From Escherichia sp. E4742 (GTDB lineage Bacteria > Pseudomonadota > Gammaproteobacteria > Enterobacterales > Enterobacteriaceae), in the NCBI RefSeq assembly GCF_005843885.1, contig NZ_CP040443.1, positions 3,224,001 to 3,288,000 of the forward strand: a stretch of 64,000 nt of DNA, read 5' to 3'. Positions 1-9,886 of the stretch are shown in pieces. Within the stretch, counting starts at the first letter, position 1; the number at the start of each line of letters is the position of its first letter. The notes beneath the pieces are model-generated. The model had not been told where the DNA came from and ran no database searches. It was given only the letters and a program-made list of their open reading frames with translations. The position numbers were made by a program, and so were the translations under genes.

Positions 1-427
1 CATGTTTATAAAATCCGGATTGAATAATTTCTGGTGCAAACTCAAAGTCTTCCAGAAGCTCCTGTTTGGTGACATGAAGCACGTTGACCTTGATGTTTTC
101 ACGGAAATCGACGCGATCCACCATGGTTTTCAGTGAGCGCCAGAACGACTCTACCTGCTGAAATGCAGGCGCATGGATGATGGTATCCATCTGGCGACTG
201 ATGCGTTCATCAATATCTGCAATCATGCTGTCCACGGCCAGTTTATTGACCGGTTCGTCAGGTGTGGTGGATTGCAGGATGCTGCTAATAAAGGCTGTCA
301 CGCCCTGGCGGGCAACGTCATAAACTTCCGAGCCGGGCTGAATGCGGGTCTGCGCCATGATTTGATCAAGCAGCGACGGCGCCTGATCTACCTGACTGGA
401 AACAAGTTCCTCTTCCTGTAAAGACAT
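1..427 (-). CDS. tssC: T6SS contractile sheath large subunit TssC (VipB), N-terminal part
   Basis: Partial gene reading leftwards off the window edge; 142 codons are visible, beginning at an ATG at 425-427. The product belongs to the TssC/VipB/EvpB family, which co-assembles with TssB into the cytoplasmic contractile sheath that drives the Hcp tube out of the cell. Seen: an acidic N-terminus (MSLQEEE), then a helical segment with DQIMAQTRIQPGSEVYDVA and later QQVESFWRSLKTMVDRVDF, the typical start of the conserved TssC domain (FW.SLK). It lies about 310 bases downstream of tssB on the same strand, the usual tssB-tssC order. The rest of the T6SS operon is presumably left of the window. Confidence 0.93.
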   Translation of the reverse strand, partial: MSLQEEELVSSQVDQAPSLLDQIMAQTRIQPGSEVYDVARQGVTAFISSILQSTTPDEPVNKLAVDSMIADIDERISRQMDTIIHAPAFQQVESFWRSLKTMVDRVDFRENIKVNVLHVTKQELLEDFEFAPEIIQSGFYKH

Positions 428-494
428 ACTGAAAATCCTTCTGTTTTGCTGTGTTTCTGTAACCGGGTTCGAACCTTCAGTGAAGTACGCACCG

Positions 495-665
495 TCAGTA
501 CAGCACGCTCTGCTGAAGCTCACAAAGATGGATAAGCTCATCCATTAGGTCACTGATACGGCGATCCAGTTTTATAGTCAGCGCATCCACGTCATCTTGG
601 TTTAATTCACCTGTCTGACTGAAGCATACCTGGTACATTGCATACCGTATTTCTTCGTTAGACAA
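495..665 (-). CDS. possible small protein (56 aa) between tssB and tssC
   Basis: A 56-codon reading frame fills much of the 310-base gap between tssB and tssC on the same strand. It would start at TTG (663-665) or at the internal ATG ten codons in, and ends at a TGA at 495-497. The translation is charged and helical (SNEEIRYAMYQV near the start, LDRRISDLMDELIHLCELQQ near the end) with no signal peptide or membrane segment. No strong ribosome-binding site is visible. I do not recognise a family. The amphipathic, coding-like composition and the operonic position make a real small T6SS-linked protein possible, but chance cannot be excluded. Confidence 0.35.
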   Translation of the reverse strand: MSNEEIRYAMYQVCFSQTGELNQDDVDALTIKLDRRISDLMDELIHLCELQQSVLY

Positions 666-736
666 GGAAGTGACCCACAGATATTTTTGTGTGCCGCCAT
701 GTCTGGATAACCCCGTTTTAATGAAATTTTTTGGGG

Positions 737-1237
737 TTATTTCCCGCTCACCAAGCCGATTTCTTTTAGCAACTGTTCGCGGGATTCCTCATTTTCCAGC
801 AATGCCTGGATTTGTGTACGGAAGGCAGGAAGGTTACCCATCGGCCCTTTCAGCGCAGTAAGCGCTTCACGCAGTTCCAGCAATTTGTTTACTTCCGGAA
901 CCTGTCGAGCCACGCTATCCGGTGAAAAATCATCCAATGACTTGATGTTCAGCGCCACATTCAGTTCATCACCAGTTCTACTTTCCTTAAGCGTGGCGGG
1001 GACAATGAAATTGAGGTCAATGTTTGCTTCGGCCATCACCGCGCCAAAATTGTGTTTGTTAATGGAAACAGCCTGGCGTTCATCCAAAGGGGATGTCTCC
1101 TGCGTATTTCCAGTATCACCGACAACGAGCATGTTGAGCGGAAGCTCTACTTCAGCCGTCTGACCGTCCGTTTTGGGGACATACGATATATTTATGCGCT
1201 CGCGAGGCGCGACGCTGCCTTCAAATTTTTTGCTCAT
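737..1237 (-). CDS. tssB: T6SS contractile sheath small subunit TssB (VipA)
   Basis: 166 aa, the normal length for TssB/VipA/ImpB. This subunit pairs with TssC to build the contractile sheath in the cytoplasm. Family signature seen: N-terminal SVAPRERINISYVPKTD followed by VELPLNMLVVGD, a central LNFIVPATL and SLDDFSPDSVARQVPE, then a helical C-terminus that in relatives is the ClpV-interacting and TssC-interacting region. It is the first gene of a leftward operon continuing into tssC. The 690-base AT-rich region to its right separates it from the divergent hcp gene, so promoters for both directions should be there. Confidence 0.96.
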   Translation of the reverse strand: MSKKFEGSVAPRERINISYVPKTDGQTAEVELPLNMLVVGDTGNTQETSPLDERQAVSINKHNFGAVMAEANIDLNFIVPATLKESRTGDELNVALNIKSLDDFSPDSVARQVPEVNKLLELREALTALKGPMGNLPAFRTQIQALLENEESREQLLKEIGLVSGK

Positions 1238-1929
1238 AAAAGTGATCCGTCATGTTGTCTCGTACAGACCATGAATACGGCATATTTGTACCGAAAAAAT
1301 ATCGACAATGCCGTACTAATGGCGGTTAAAATAAAGTTGCCACTCCTTAACTGCCCCGCAGTTTACGCTTAAAAATAAATAATAAAAGGACTTTTTATCA
1401 TTCACAAATAAGGGTATTCTGCGATGAATAAATACATTCTATAAGCATTGATAATCCATGTCAGGCATATCATGGGGTTTGTCAAAATAAATGAAAATTC
1501 ACATGCATTTGATATTGTTGAATATTTTATTAAAACATAAGTAATATTAATGTTTTTGTGTTTATATATTTACCTCATGATTAAAAGAGTGTTTTTTTAA
1601 GGAATATCTCAGAAACTATCAAAATGATAAATTCTAAATGGGTAAGTGAGATATTTATTAATGATACAGCTTTGCCTTTTAATAGAGATGATAACAGGCC
1701 TTGGTCATTTGAGCATGGCTATGGCTATCAAATTATATAACCAGTGTTACCTATTTAGCTCTTGGATGATTGAAACAGATTTTTTACAGCAGCCGTTAAT
1801 TTGAATTCGGCTTGTATGTGAAAAATACAGAAAAATGATGTAGTTCCAGAGTGAGTTACATCTGCCTGTCGTGGATTAACGGCAGGTCATTGTAAGTGTT
1901 AACTAACGGATTTTACAAGGAGTTTACAA
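1238..1929. other. AT-rich divergent intergenic region between tssB and hcp
   Basis: About 690 bases with no large gene, distinctly more AT-rich than its neighbours, lying between the divergent tssB and hcp genes and therefore expected to hold both promoters. H-NS-type silencing of such AT-rich T6SS promoters is common but cannot be proven from sequence. One short frame (1624-1740, 38 codons from ATG, starting MINSKWVSEIF) is open on the plus strand; it has no clear ribosome-binding site and I do not recognise it, so it may be a gene remnant. I could not identify individual promoter elements with confidence. Confidence 0.6.
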
Positions 1930-2448
1930 ATGCCAACCCCATGTTACATTTCGATTACGGGCCAGACCCAGGGGAACATCACTGCTGGTGCTTTTACTGC
2001 TGATTCCGTCGGCAATATCTACGTGCAAGGCCACGAAGATGAAATGTTAGTCCAGGAGTTTCTTCATAACGTTACTGTCCCGACAGATCCTCAGTCCGGT
2101 CAGCCTGCGGGTCAGCGTGCTCACAAGCCGTTCATTTTTACCGTGGCGCTGAACAAAGCTGTTCCGCTGATGTACAACGCACTGGCCTCCGGCGAAATGC
2201 TGCCAAAAACCGAACTGCACTGGTGGCGCACTTCTGTGGAAGGCAAACAGGAGCATTATTTCACCACCCGCCTGACCGATTCGACGATTGTCGATATGAA
2301 ACTACATATGCCGCATTGCCAGGATCCGGCGAAACGCGAGTTCACCCAGTTGCTCGAAGTTTCACTGGCCTACCGCAAAATTGAGTGGGAACACGTCAAA
2401 TCTGGCACCTCCGGTGCCGACGACTGGCGCGCACCGCTGGAAGCATAA
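1930..2448 (+). CDS. hcp: T6SS tube protein Hcp (TssD)
   Basis: 172 aa, the standard length for Hcp1-type proteins. Hexameric Hcp rings stack into the inner tube that is propelled outwards with the VgrG-PAAR tip and can carry effectors. Seen: N-terminal MPTPCYISITGQTQGNITAGAF, the conserved VQEFLHNVTVPTDPQSGQP and HKPFIFTVALNKAVPLMYNAL blocks, and a late WEHV near the C-terminus, all hallmark Hcp motifs. The ribosome-binding site AAGGAG lies just upstream of the ATG. The gene is followed by a strong intrinsic terminator, which fits the very high monocistronic expression usual for Hcp. vgrG follows 210 bases later. Confidence 0.98.
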   Translation: MPTPCYISITGQTQGNITAGAFTADSVGNIYVQGHEDEMLVQEFLHNVTVPTDPQSGQPAGQRAHKPFIFTVALNKAVPLMYNALASGEMLPKTELHWWRTSVEGKQEHYFTTRLTDSTIVDMKLHMPHCQDPAKREFTQLLEVSLAYRKIEWEHVKSGTSGADDWRAPLEA

Positions 2449-2456
2449 GTTAAGCC

Positions 2457-2491
2457 AACAGCATCCGGCTATCAGGCCGGATGCTGTTTTT
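2457..2491 (+). terminator. intrinsic terminator after hcp
   Basis: A perfect 13-base inverted repeat (AACAGCATCCGGC / GCCGGATGCTGTT) with a 6-base loop is followed by a run of T, nine bases after the hcp stop codon. Confidence 0.9.
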
Positions 2492-2657
2492 GTATTACGC
2501 CGTAAAAAGAAAGGTTGTCAGTAAGGGGTTACGTTCACGGGAGATGGCGGATGCCGGAAACTTCGGCGGTAGCGTGCATGAACGCATGCGTAACACTGTA
2601 CTGTCACAGCCGCTTTAACAGCGAACTGTCTGTTTTTCCTTAATCCCGGAGGTTGCT

Positions 2658-4799
2658 ATGTCAACCGGATTACGTTTCACGCTGGAAGTGGACGGCCTGC
2701 CACCGGATGCTTTTGCGGTGGTTTCCTTTCATCTGAACCAGTCACTCTCTTCGCTCTTTTCCCTCGATATCTCTCTGGTCAGCCAGCAGTTTCTCTCCCT
2801 TGAATTTCAGCAAATACTGGACAAAATGGCCTACCTGACGATATGGCAGGGCGATGACGTACAGCGCCGGGTGAAAGGTGTGGTGACCTGGTTTGAACTG
2901 GGGGAGAACGACAAAAACCAGATGCTGTACAGCATGAAGGTATGCCCGCCGCTGTGGCGCGCAGGGCTGCGCCAGAACTTCCGTATCTTCCAGAATGAGG
3001 ACATCGAAAGCATCCTCGCTACGATCCTGAAGGAAAACGGTGTGACGGAGTGGAGTCCGCTGTTCAGCGAGCCGCATCCTTCCCGTGAATTTTGTGTCCA
3101 GTACGGTGAAACTGATTACGATTTCCTGTGCCGGATGGCGGCGGAGGAAGGCATCTTCTTTTATGAGGAGCACGCGCAAAAAAGTACCGACCAGAGTCTG
3201 GTGCTGTGCGACACAGTACGTTATCTGCCGGAATCCTTTGAGATCCCCTGGAATCCGAACACCCGTACCGAGGTGAGCACCCTCTGCATCAGCCAGTTCC
3301 GCTACAGCGCCCAAATCCGCCCTTCTTCCGTGGTGACCAAAGACTACACCTTTAAACGACCCGGCTGGGCCGGACGTTTTGACCAGGAAGGCCAGCACCA
3401 GGACTATCAGCGCACACAGTATGAAGTGTATGACTACCCCGGACGTTTCAAGGGTGCCCACGGGCAGAACTTTGCCCGCTGGCAGATGGACGGCTGGCGA
3501 AACAACGCAGAAGTGGCGCGCGGAACAAGCCGTTCTCCGGAGATATGGCCGGGACGGCGAATTGCGCTGACGGGGCATCCGCAGGCGAACCTGAACCGGG
3601 AATGGCAGGTGGTGGCAAGTGAACTGCACGGCGAGCAGCCGCAGGCGGTGCCGGGACGCAGTGGTTCAGGCACCACGCTGAATAACCACTTTGCGGTAAT
3701 ACCGGCAGACAGAACATGGCGGCCACAGCCGTTGCTGAAACCGCTGGTGGACGGCCCGCAGAGCGCCGTCGTGACGGGACCGGCAGGCGAGGAAATCTTC
3801 TGTGATGAACATGGCCGCGTGCGGGTGAAATTTAACTGGGACCGCTATAACCCGTCAAACCAGGACAGTTCATGCTGGATCCGTGTGGCACAGGCGTGGG
3901 CAGGCACCGGCTTTGGCAACCTGGCGATACCGCGTGTGGGTCAGGAAGTCATTGTGGACTTCCTCAACGGCGATCCGGACCAGCCGATTATTATGGGGCG
4001 TACCTACCACCAGGAAAACCGCACCCCCGGCAGCCTGCCGGGAACAAAGACGCAGATGACCATTCGTTCGAAAACCTATAAGGGCAGCGGGTTTAATGAA
4101 CTGAAGTTTGACGATGCGACAGGGAAAGAACAGGTCTACATCCACGCGCAGAAGAACATGAACACCGAGGTGCTGAATAACCGCACCACTGATGTGATAA
4201 ACAACCATGCCGAAAAAATAGGTAACAACCAGGCGATCACCGTTACCAATAACCAGATCCAGAACATTGGCGTTAATCAGATACAGACGGTTGGTGTCAA
4301 CCAGGTGGAAACGGTGGGCAGTAACCAGATTATCAAAGTGGGCTCAAACCAGGTTGAAAAGGTGGGGATCATTCGTGCGCTGACGGTGGGCGTGGCTTAC
4401 CAGACGACGGTAGGCGGCATCATGAATACCTCGGTGGCGTTGTTGCAGTCCTCACAGGTAGGGCTGCACAAATCACTGATGGTGGGAATGGGCTACAGCG
4501 TCAATGTGGGGAATAACGTCACCTTCTCGGTGGGCAAGACGATGAAGGAAAACACCGGACAAACAGCAGTTTATTCTGCCGGTGAACATCTTGAACTCTG
4601 CTGTGGTAAGGCAAGGCTGGTGTTGACGAAGGACGGAAGCATATTTCTCAATGGTACGCACATTCATCTGGAAGGAGAGTCGGATGTGAACGGTGATGCG
4701 CCGGTGATTAACTGGAACTGTGGTGCCACACAACCTGTACCGGATGCGCCTGTACCGAAAGATTTACCCCCCGGAATGCCGGATATGCGGCAATTTTGA
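2658..4799 (+). CDS. vgrG: T6SS spike protein VgrG (TssI)
   Basis: 713 aa. VgrG trimers cap the Hcp tube and carry PAAR/Rhs effectors. The start ATG has a good ribosome-binding site (GGAGGTTGCT). Domain order: gp27-like hub at roughly 1-390 (FHLNQSLSSLFSLDISL, later DYDFLCRMAAEEGIFFYEE), then an OB/gp5-like segment at about 390-490 (DEHGRVRVKFNWDR, SCWIRVAQAWAGTGFG, VIVDFLNGDPDQPIIMGRTY). A beta-helical needle at about 510-640 is built of short repeats with alternating NNQ, VGVNQ and VGSNQ. A short Pro-rich end (PVPKDLPPGMPDM) follows. No extra enzymatic C-terminal domain is visible, so this is a structural rather than an evolved VgrG. The PAAR-Rhs gene 75 bases downstream is its likely cargo. 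Confidence 0.97.
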   Translation: MSTGLRFTLEVDGLPPDAFAVVSFHLNQSLSSLFSLDISLVSQQFLSLEFQQILDKMAYLTIWQGDDVQRRVKGVVTWFELGENDKNQMLYSMKVCPPLWRAGLRQNFRIFQNEDIESILATILKENGVTEWSPLFSEPHPSREFCVQYGETDYDFLCRMAAEEGIFFYEEHAQKSTDQSLVLCDTVRYLPESFEIPWNPNTRTEVSTLCISQFRYSAQIRPSSVVTKDYTFKRPGWAGRFDQEGQHQDYQRTQYEVYDYPGRFKGAHGQNFARWQMDGWRNNAEVARGTSRSPEIWPGRRIALTGHPQANLNREWQVVASELHGEQPQAVPGRSGSGTTLNNHFAVIPADRTWRPQPLLKPLVDGPQSAVVTGPAGEEIFCDEHGRVRVKFNWDRYNPSNQDSSCWIRVAQAWAGTGFGNLAIPRVGQEVIVDFLNGDPDQPIIMGRTYHQENRTPGSLPGTKTQMTIRSKTYKGSGFNELKFDDATGKEQVYIHAQKNMNTEVLNNRTTDVINNHAEKIGNNQAITVTNNQIQNIGVNQIQTVGVNQVETVGSNQIIKVGSNQVEKVGIIRALTVGVAYQTTVGGIMNTSVALLQSSQVGLHKSLMVGMGYSVNVGNNVTFSVGKTMKENTGQTAVYSAGEHLELCCGKARLVLTKDGSIFLNGTHIHLEGESDVNGDAPVINWNCGATQPVPDAPVPKDLPPGMPDMRQF

Positions 4800-4874
4800 G
4801 TCAGGTGCAAAAAATTAAAACGGAACTGGTGCAGTGACCAGATAAACCATATTAAAAGCAGAAGGAATTGATTC

Positions 4875-7800
4875 ATGGGCGGAAAACCGGCGGCGCGGCA
4901 GGGTGACATGACCCGCAAGGGACTGGATATTGTGCAGGGTTCAGCAGGGGTGCTGATAGGTGCGCCAACCGGTGTGGCCTGCTCGGTGTGTCCAACAAAA
5001 AAGGACAGCCCGAACTATGGTAGCCCGGTGAACCCGCTGCTGGGTGCGAAGGTGCTGCCGGGCGAGACGGACCTTGCGCTGCCCGGCCCGCTGCCGTTTA
5101 TTCTTTCCCGCGCCTACAGCAGCTACCGGACCAGGACGCCCGCGCCGGTGGGGGTGTTCGGTCCCGGCTGGAAAGCACCCTTCGATATCCGCTTACAGGT
5201 TCATGAGCGGGAACTGATACTCAACGACAACGGCGGCAGGAGCATTCACTTTGAACCCCTGTTTCCCGGCGAGATAAGCTACAGCCGCAGCGAGTCGTTC
5301 TGGCTGGCGCGGGGCGGGGTGCTGAAACAGCACAAAGGCCACCCGCTTGCGCGGCTCTGGCGGGCGTTGCCGGAAGCGGTCCGTCTGAGTCCACACATCT
5401 ATATGATGGCTGCCAGCACAACCGGGCAGTGGCTGGTGCTCGGCTGGCCGGAGCGGGTGCCGGGGGCGGACGAGGTGCTGCCGCCGGAGCCGCCCGCATA
5501 CCGGGTGCTGACGGGCGTGGTGGACGGCTTCGGGCGGACGCTGGCCTTCCACCGGGCGGCAGAGGGTGACGTGGCGGGTGCGGTGACGGGGGTGACGGAC
5601 GGCGCGGGCCGCTGTTTTCACCTGGCGCTGAGCACGCAGGCGCAGCGGGCGGAAGCCTTCCGTAAACAGCGCGCCTCTTCTTTATCTTCTCCAGCCGGTC
5701 CCCGTTCTGTTTCCTCTTCTCAGGTTTTCCCCGACACGCTGCCCGCCGATACAGAATACGGCACGGATAACGGTATCCGTCTGGAGGCGGTGTGGCTGAC
5801 ACACGACCCGGCATACCCGGATGAACAGCCGACTGCGCCGCTGGCGCGCTACACGTACACGGCCAGCGGAGAACTGCGGGCGGTGTATGACCGCAGCGGG
5901 ACGCAGGTGCGCGGGTTTACTTATGATGCGGAGCACGCCGGGCGGATGGTGGCGCACCATTATGCAGGGAGGCCGGAGAGCCGCTACCGGTATGATGATA
6001 CCGGGCGGGTGACGGAGCAGGTCAACCCGGAGGGGCTGGACTACCGCTTTGAGTACGGGCAGGACCGTGTGACCATCACGGACAGCCTGAACCGGCGGGA
6101 GGTGCTGTACACGGAAGGCGAGGGTGGCCTGAAGCGGGTAGTGAAGAAGGAGCATGCGGACGGGAGCATCACCCGCAGCGAGTATGATGAGGCGGGGAGG
6201 CTGAAGGCGCAGACGGATGCGGCGGGGCGGCGGACGGAGTACCGGCTGCATATGGCGTCGGGAAAGCTGACTTCAGTGATACTGCCGGACGGCAGGACGG
6301 TACGGTATGGTTACAACAACCAGTTGCAACTGACGTCAGTGACGTACCCGGACGGGCTGCGCAGCAGCCGGAAATATGACCGTCAGGGCAGGCTGGCGGA
6401 AGAGATCTCGCGCAACGGTAACATTACGCGCTGGTTTTATGATTCTTCCCGCAGTGGCCTGCCCTGTGCGGTGGAAGACGGAACCGGGGTGAGGCGGAGA
6501 ATAACGCGAAACCGGTACGGTCAGCTTCAGGCGTTTACGGACTGCTCGGGGTACACGACGCGGTATAAGTATGACCGGTACGGTCATCAAATCGCCGTTC
6601 ACCGGGAAGAAGGCATCAGCACTTACAGCAGTTATAACCCGCGTGGCCAACTGGTCAGTCAGAAGGATGCGCAGGGGCGTGAAAACCGTTATGAGTACAG
6701 CGCCGCAGGCGACCTGACAGCGACGATATCACCGGACGGTAAACGCAGCGCCATCGAATATGATAAACGCGGGCGTCCGGTGAGTGTGACGGAAGGCGGA
6801 CTGACGCGCAGCATGGGGTATGACGCCGCCGGGCGCATCACCACGCTGACTAATGAGAACGGCAGCCAGTCCACGTTCCTGTATGACCCGATGGACCGCC
6901 TGGCAGAACAGCGCGGCTTTGACGGACGGACACAGCGTTACCGGTACAGCGCCACAGGGCAGCTTGTCCGCAGTGAAGACGAGGGACTTATCACCCTCTG
7001 GCACTACGATGCGTCGGACCGTATCACGCACCGGACGGTGAACGGTGAACCGGCGGAGCAGTGGCAGTATGACGACCACGGCTGGCTGACAGAAATCAGC
7101 CACCTGAGCGAAGGCCACCGTGTGGTGGTCCACTACGGCTATGACGATAAAGGCCGCCTGACGGGCGAACGGCAGACGGTGGAGAACCCGGAGACGGGGG
7201 AGATGCTGTGGGAGCATGAGACGGGGCACGCGTACAGCGAACAGGGGCTGGCGACCCGTCAGGAGCCGGACGGCCTGCCAGCGGTGGAGTGGCTGAAGTA
7301 TGGCAGCGGTTATCTTGCGGGGATGAAGCTGGGCGGAACGCCGCTGGTCGAGTACACGCGGGACCGGCTGCACCGTGAGACGGCCCGCAGCTTCGGCGGG
7401 GAGGCATATGAACTCGCCACCGCCTGGAATACCAGCGGCCAGCTCCGGAGCAGGCACCTGAACCTTCCGCAGCTTGACCGTGACTACGACTGGAACGACA
7501 ACGGACAGCTAATCCGCATCAGCGGCCCGCAGGAGAGCCGGGAGTACCGTTACAGCGACACGGGAAGGCTGACGGGCGTCCACACCACGGCGGCGAACCT
7601 GGATATCGATATCCCGTATGCGACGGACCCGGCAGGAAACCGGCTGCCGGACCCGGAACTGCACCCGGACAGCACCCTCACGGCGTGGCCGGATAACCGC
7701 ATCGCGGAGGATGCGCACTATGTCTACCGCCACGATGAATACGGCAGGCTGGCGGAGAAGACGGACCGTATCCCGGAAGGGGTTATCCGGATGCACGACG

Positions 7801-9381
7801 AGCGGACCCACCACTACCATTACGACAGCCAGCACCGCCTGGTGTTCTACACGCGGATACAGCACGGCGAGCCGCAGGTGGAGAGCCGCTACCTCTATGA
7901 CCCGCTGGGCCGCAGGACGGGGAAACGGGTGTGGCGGCGGGAGCGTGACCTGACGGGGTGGATGTCGCTGTCGCGTAAACCGGAGGAGACGTGGTACGGG
8001 TGGGACGGCGACAGGCTGACGACGGTACAGACCGGCACCACACGTATCCAGACGGTACCAGCCGGGAGCTTCACGCCGCTCATCAGAATCGAAACAGAGA
8101 ATGGCGAACAGGCGAAGGCGCGGCACCGTAGCCTGGCGGAGGTGTTGCAGGAGGACACGGGTGTGACGCTACCGGCGGAGCTGGCGGTGATGCTGGGAAG
8201 GCTGGAGCGGGAACTGCGGCAGGGCAGCGTAAGTGAAGAAAGCCAGCAGTGGCTTGCACAGTGCGGGCTGACGGCGGAACAGATGGCTGCGCAACTGGAG
8301 GCGGAATACATCCCGGAGAGGACACTTCATCTTTACCACTGTGACCACCGGGGACTGCCGCTGGCGCTCATCAGCCCGGAAGGGGAAACGGCGTGGCGCG
8401 GGGAGTAGGACGAGTGGGGAAACCTGCTGGGCGAAACCAGCGCGCAGCACCTTCAACAGTCACTCCGTCTGCCGGGGCAGCAGTATGATGAGGAGTCGGG
8501 GCTGTACTATAACCGGAACCGGTACTACGATCCGTTGCAGGGACGCTATATCACCCAGGATCCCATTGGGCTGAAGGGGGATGGAACCTGTATGCGTATC
8601 CGCTGAACCGGTGCAGCGGGGGATCCTCTTGGGTTGTCTGGTGAGACACTGGTTCTTGGTTCTGCCACAACAGTAACAGGAACAGAATTTGGGAGGGCGT
8701 TTTACTTTCGGGGGGGCGGCGACTTTTGATGTAGTCACGGCGGCTATGGCGTCTGCTGCCCCTGCTCTTGGAGCAATGGCTGTGGTCGCAGGGCCAATGG
8801 GATATGACCTTCTCGCTAATGATGGGCGTGCCGGGAAGGCTCTGAGCGATGGGCAGTTAATAAATTCTCAGGCTGAAATGTGTTACTGGACCAGTAGTTG
8901 TCCTTTAGATAGCCCACATGAGAATGATAATTCGTCAGGAAGCAAGCCGAATGTTGGCAAGGATCTGTCGAATGAAGATAAGAACTGCCTTGGCGGCGGT
9001 ACGGGAAGCCCGGGAGGATGGGAACCGGAAGATGGAGAGAATACAGATCCATTTGATGGATTGAATCCGACCCAAAAAAGCGCAATTCGCAGACTTGATA
9101 ATATTATTAAAAATAATCTCACTGAAGGGGATTTTAGTGGTACGTTAGCAGATTTAGAAGGGAATCCAATTCCCAAGCCGGGAGGAGGGGGCTGGGATCA
9201 TTTGACAGAAATGAGACAATCATACACAGGGTTAAATTCTGTAAAAAGGAGTATAGAAGGAACGTTAAAGAATCCTAATTTAGATGCTCAAACACGTATT
9301 TATTTAGAGGGTAAACTATCAGAAACTAACTCATGGATTGCCAGAATAGACGACTTGTTTAAACCATTTGGAGGGATATGA
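4875..9381 (+). pseudogene. rhs: PAAR-Rhs T6SS effector, disrupted (nonsense codon plus indels before the toxin tip)
   Basis: An Rhs polymorphic toxin that with two bases restored would be about 1502 aa. The N-terminus (MGGKPAARQGDM) is a PAAR-like domain with no membrane segments, followed by the Rhs wall (PLPFILSRAYSSYR, FGPGWK) and many YD repeats. The open frame stops at TAG 8406-8408, where the related copy at 11.5 kb reads EYDEWGN. The core then continues in frame (YDEESGLYYNRNRYYDPLQG, ITQDPIGLKG). Compared with the later copy and the conserved DPLGL cleavage motif, single bases appear deleted near 8576-8580 (G5 for G6), 8610 and 8620, and one T inserted near 8702. The last segment, 8689-9381, is the toxin tip, ending GGGGWDHLTEMRQSYTG.... 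The Gly-rich/GWDH pattern suggests the type 28 polymorphic toxin (Ntox28) RNases, with low certainty. As read, the toxin is not made fused to the shell. Assembly error is an alternative given so many indels. Confidence 0.85.
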
Positions 9382-9788
9382 TGAAAGATAAAAAAACAAT
9401 AAAACAAATTTATAATTTAGATTTAGATGACTCGGAAGAGAAAAGTGGATTAATAAAATGGTATAATCATCTACTGGGCAAAACACCAGATGACTTGGAT
9501 GAAGTAGATGTTTCTAAAATGATTCGGCAGAAAATCTTACCAAAATTGGCAATAGACAAAGCTATTGATATTTTAAAAGATAATCCTCAGATAGGTGAAA
9601 TGTATGAAGGTGATGTACTGAATACTCTTTATTTTCTAGCAAAAGATGAACAGCTTAGTCAGGAGCAACTGGAAAAATTAAAAAATACTGTGATAGGATT
9701 TGAAATGAAAATATCAGACTTTGAGTGGATGGATGTTGAGGAAAAAAATACTTTTCTCAAAAACATGCAAGCCATTAAAGCTCTTTGA
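9381..9788 (+). CDS. putative immunity protein for the Rhs toxin tip (CdiI-like)
   Basis: 135 aa if started at the second of two adjacent ATG codons (9381), which is better spaced from the GGAGGG ribosome-binding site than the first (9378). It overlaps the stop of the Rhs toxin frame (ATGA-type coupling), the normal toxin-immunity arrangement. The protein is acidic, all-helical and soluble (LIKWYNHLLGKTPDDLDEVD, IRQKILPKLAIDKAIDILKD, LSQEQLEKLKNTV). This resembles the small helical immunity proteins of contact-dependent inhibition systems, although I cannot name the family with certainty. Function inferred mainly from position. It is intact while its toxin is broken, so it could act as an orphan immunity gene. 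Confidence 0.72.
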   Translation: MKDKKTIKQIYNLDLDDSEEKSGLIKWYNHLLGKTPDDLDEVDVSKMIRQKILPKLAIDKAIDILKDNPQIGEMYEGDVLNTLYFLAKDEQLSQEQLEKLKNTVIGFEMKISDFEWMDVEEKNTFLKNMQAIKAL

Positions 9789-9886
9789 TGTTCAGGTGAT
9801 GTTAGTCATGATTAAATGTAATCTGACAGTATCAGGCTGGGCGAGAGGAAGTGCTCGCCGCCTGTGCAGAACTTGGGTTTCGGGAT

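Noticed and set aside
2742..3629. 295-codon open frame antisense to vgrG
   Set aside because: It lies entirely inside vgrG on the other strand, follows its codon structure and resembles no family; vgrG is certain.
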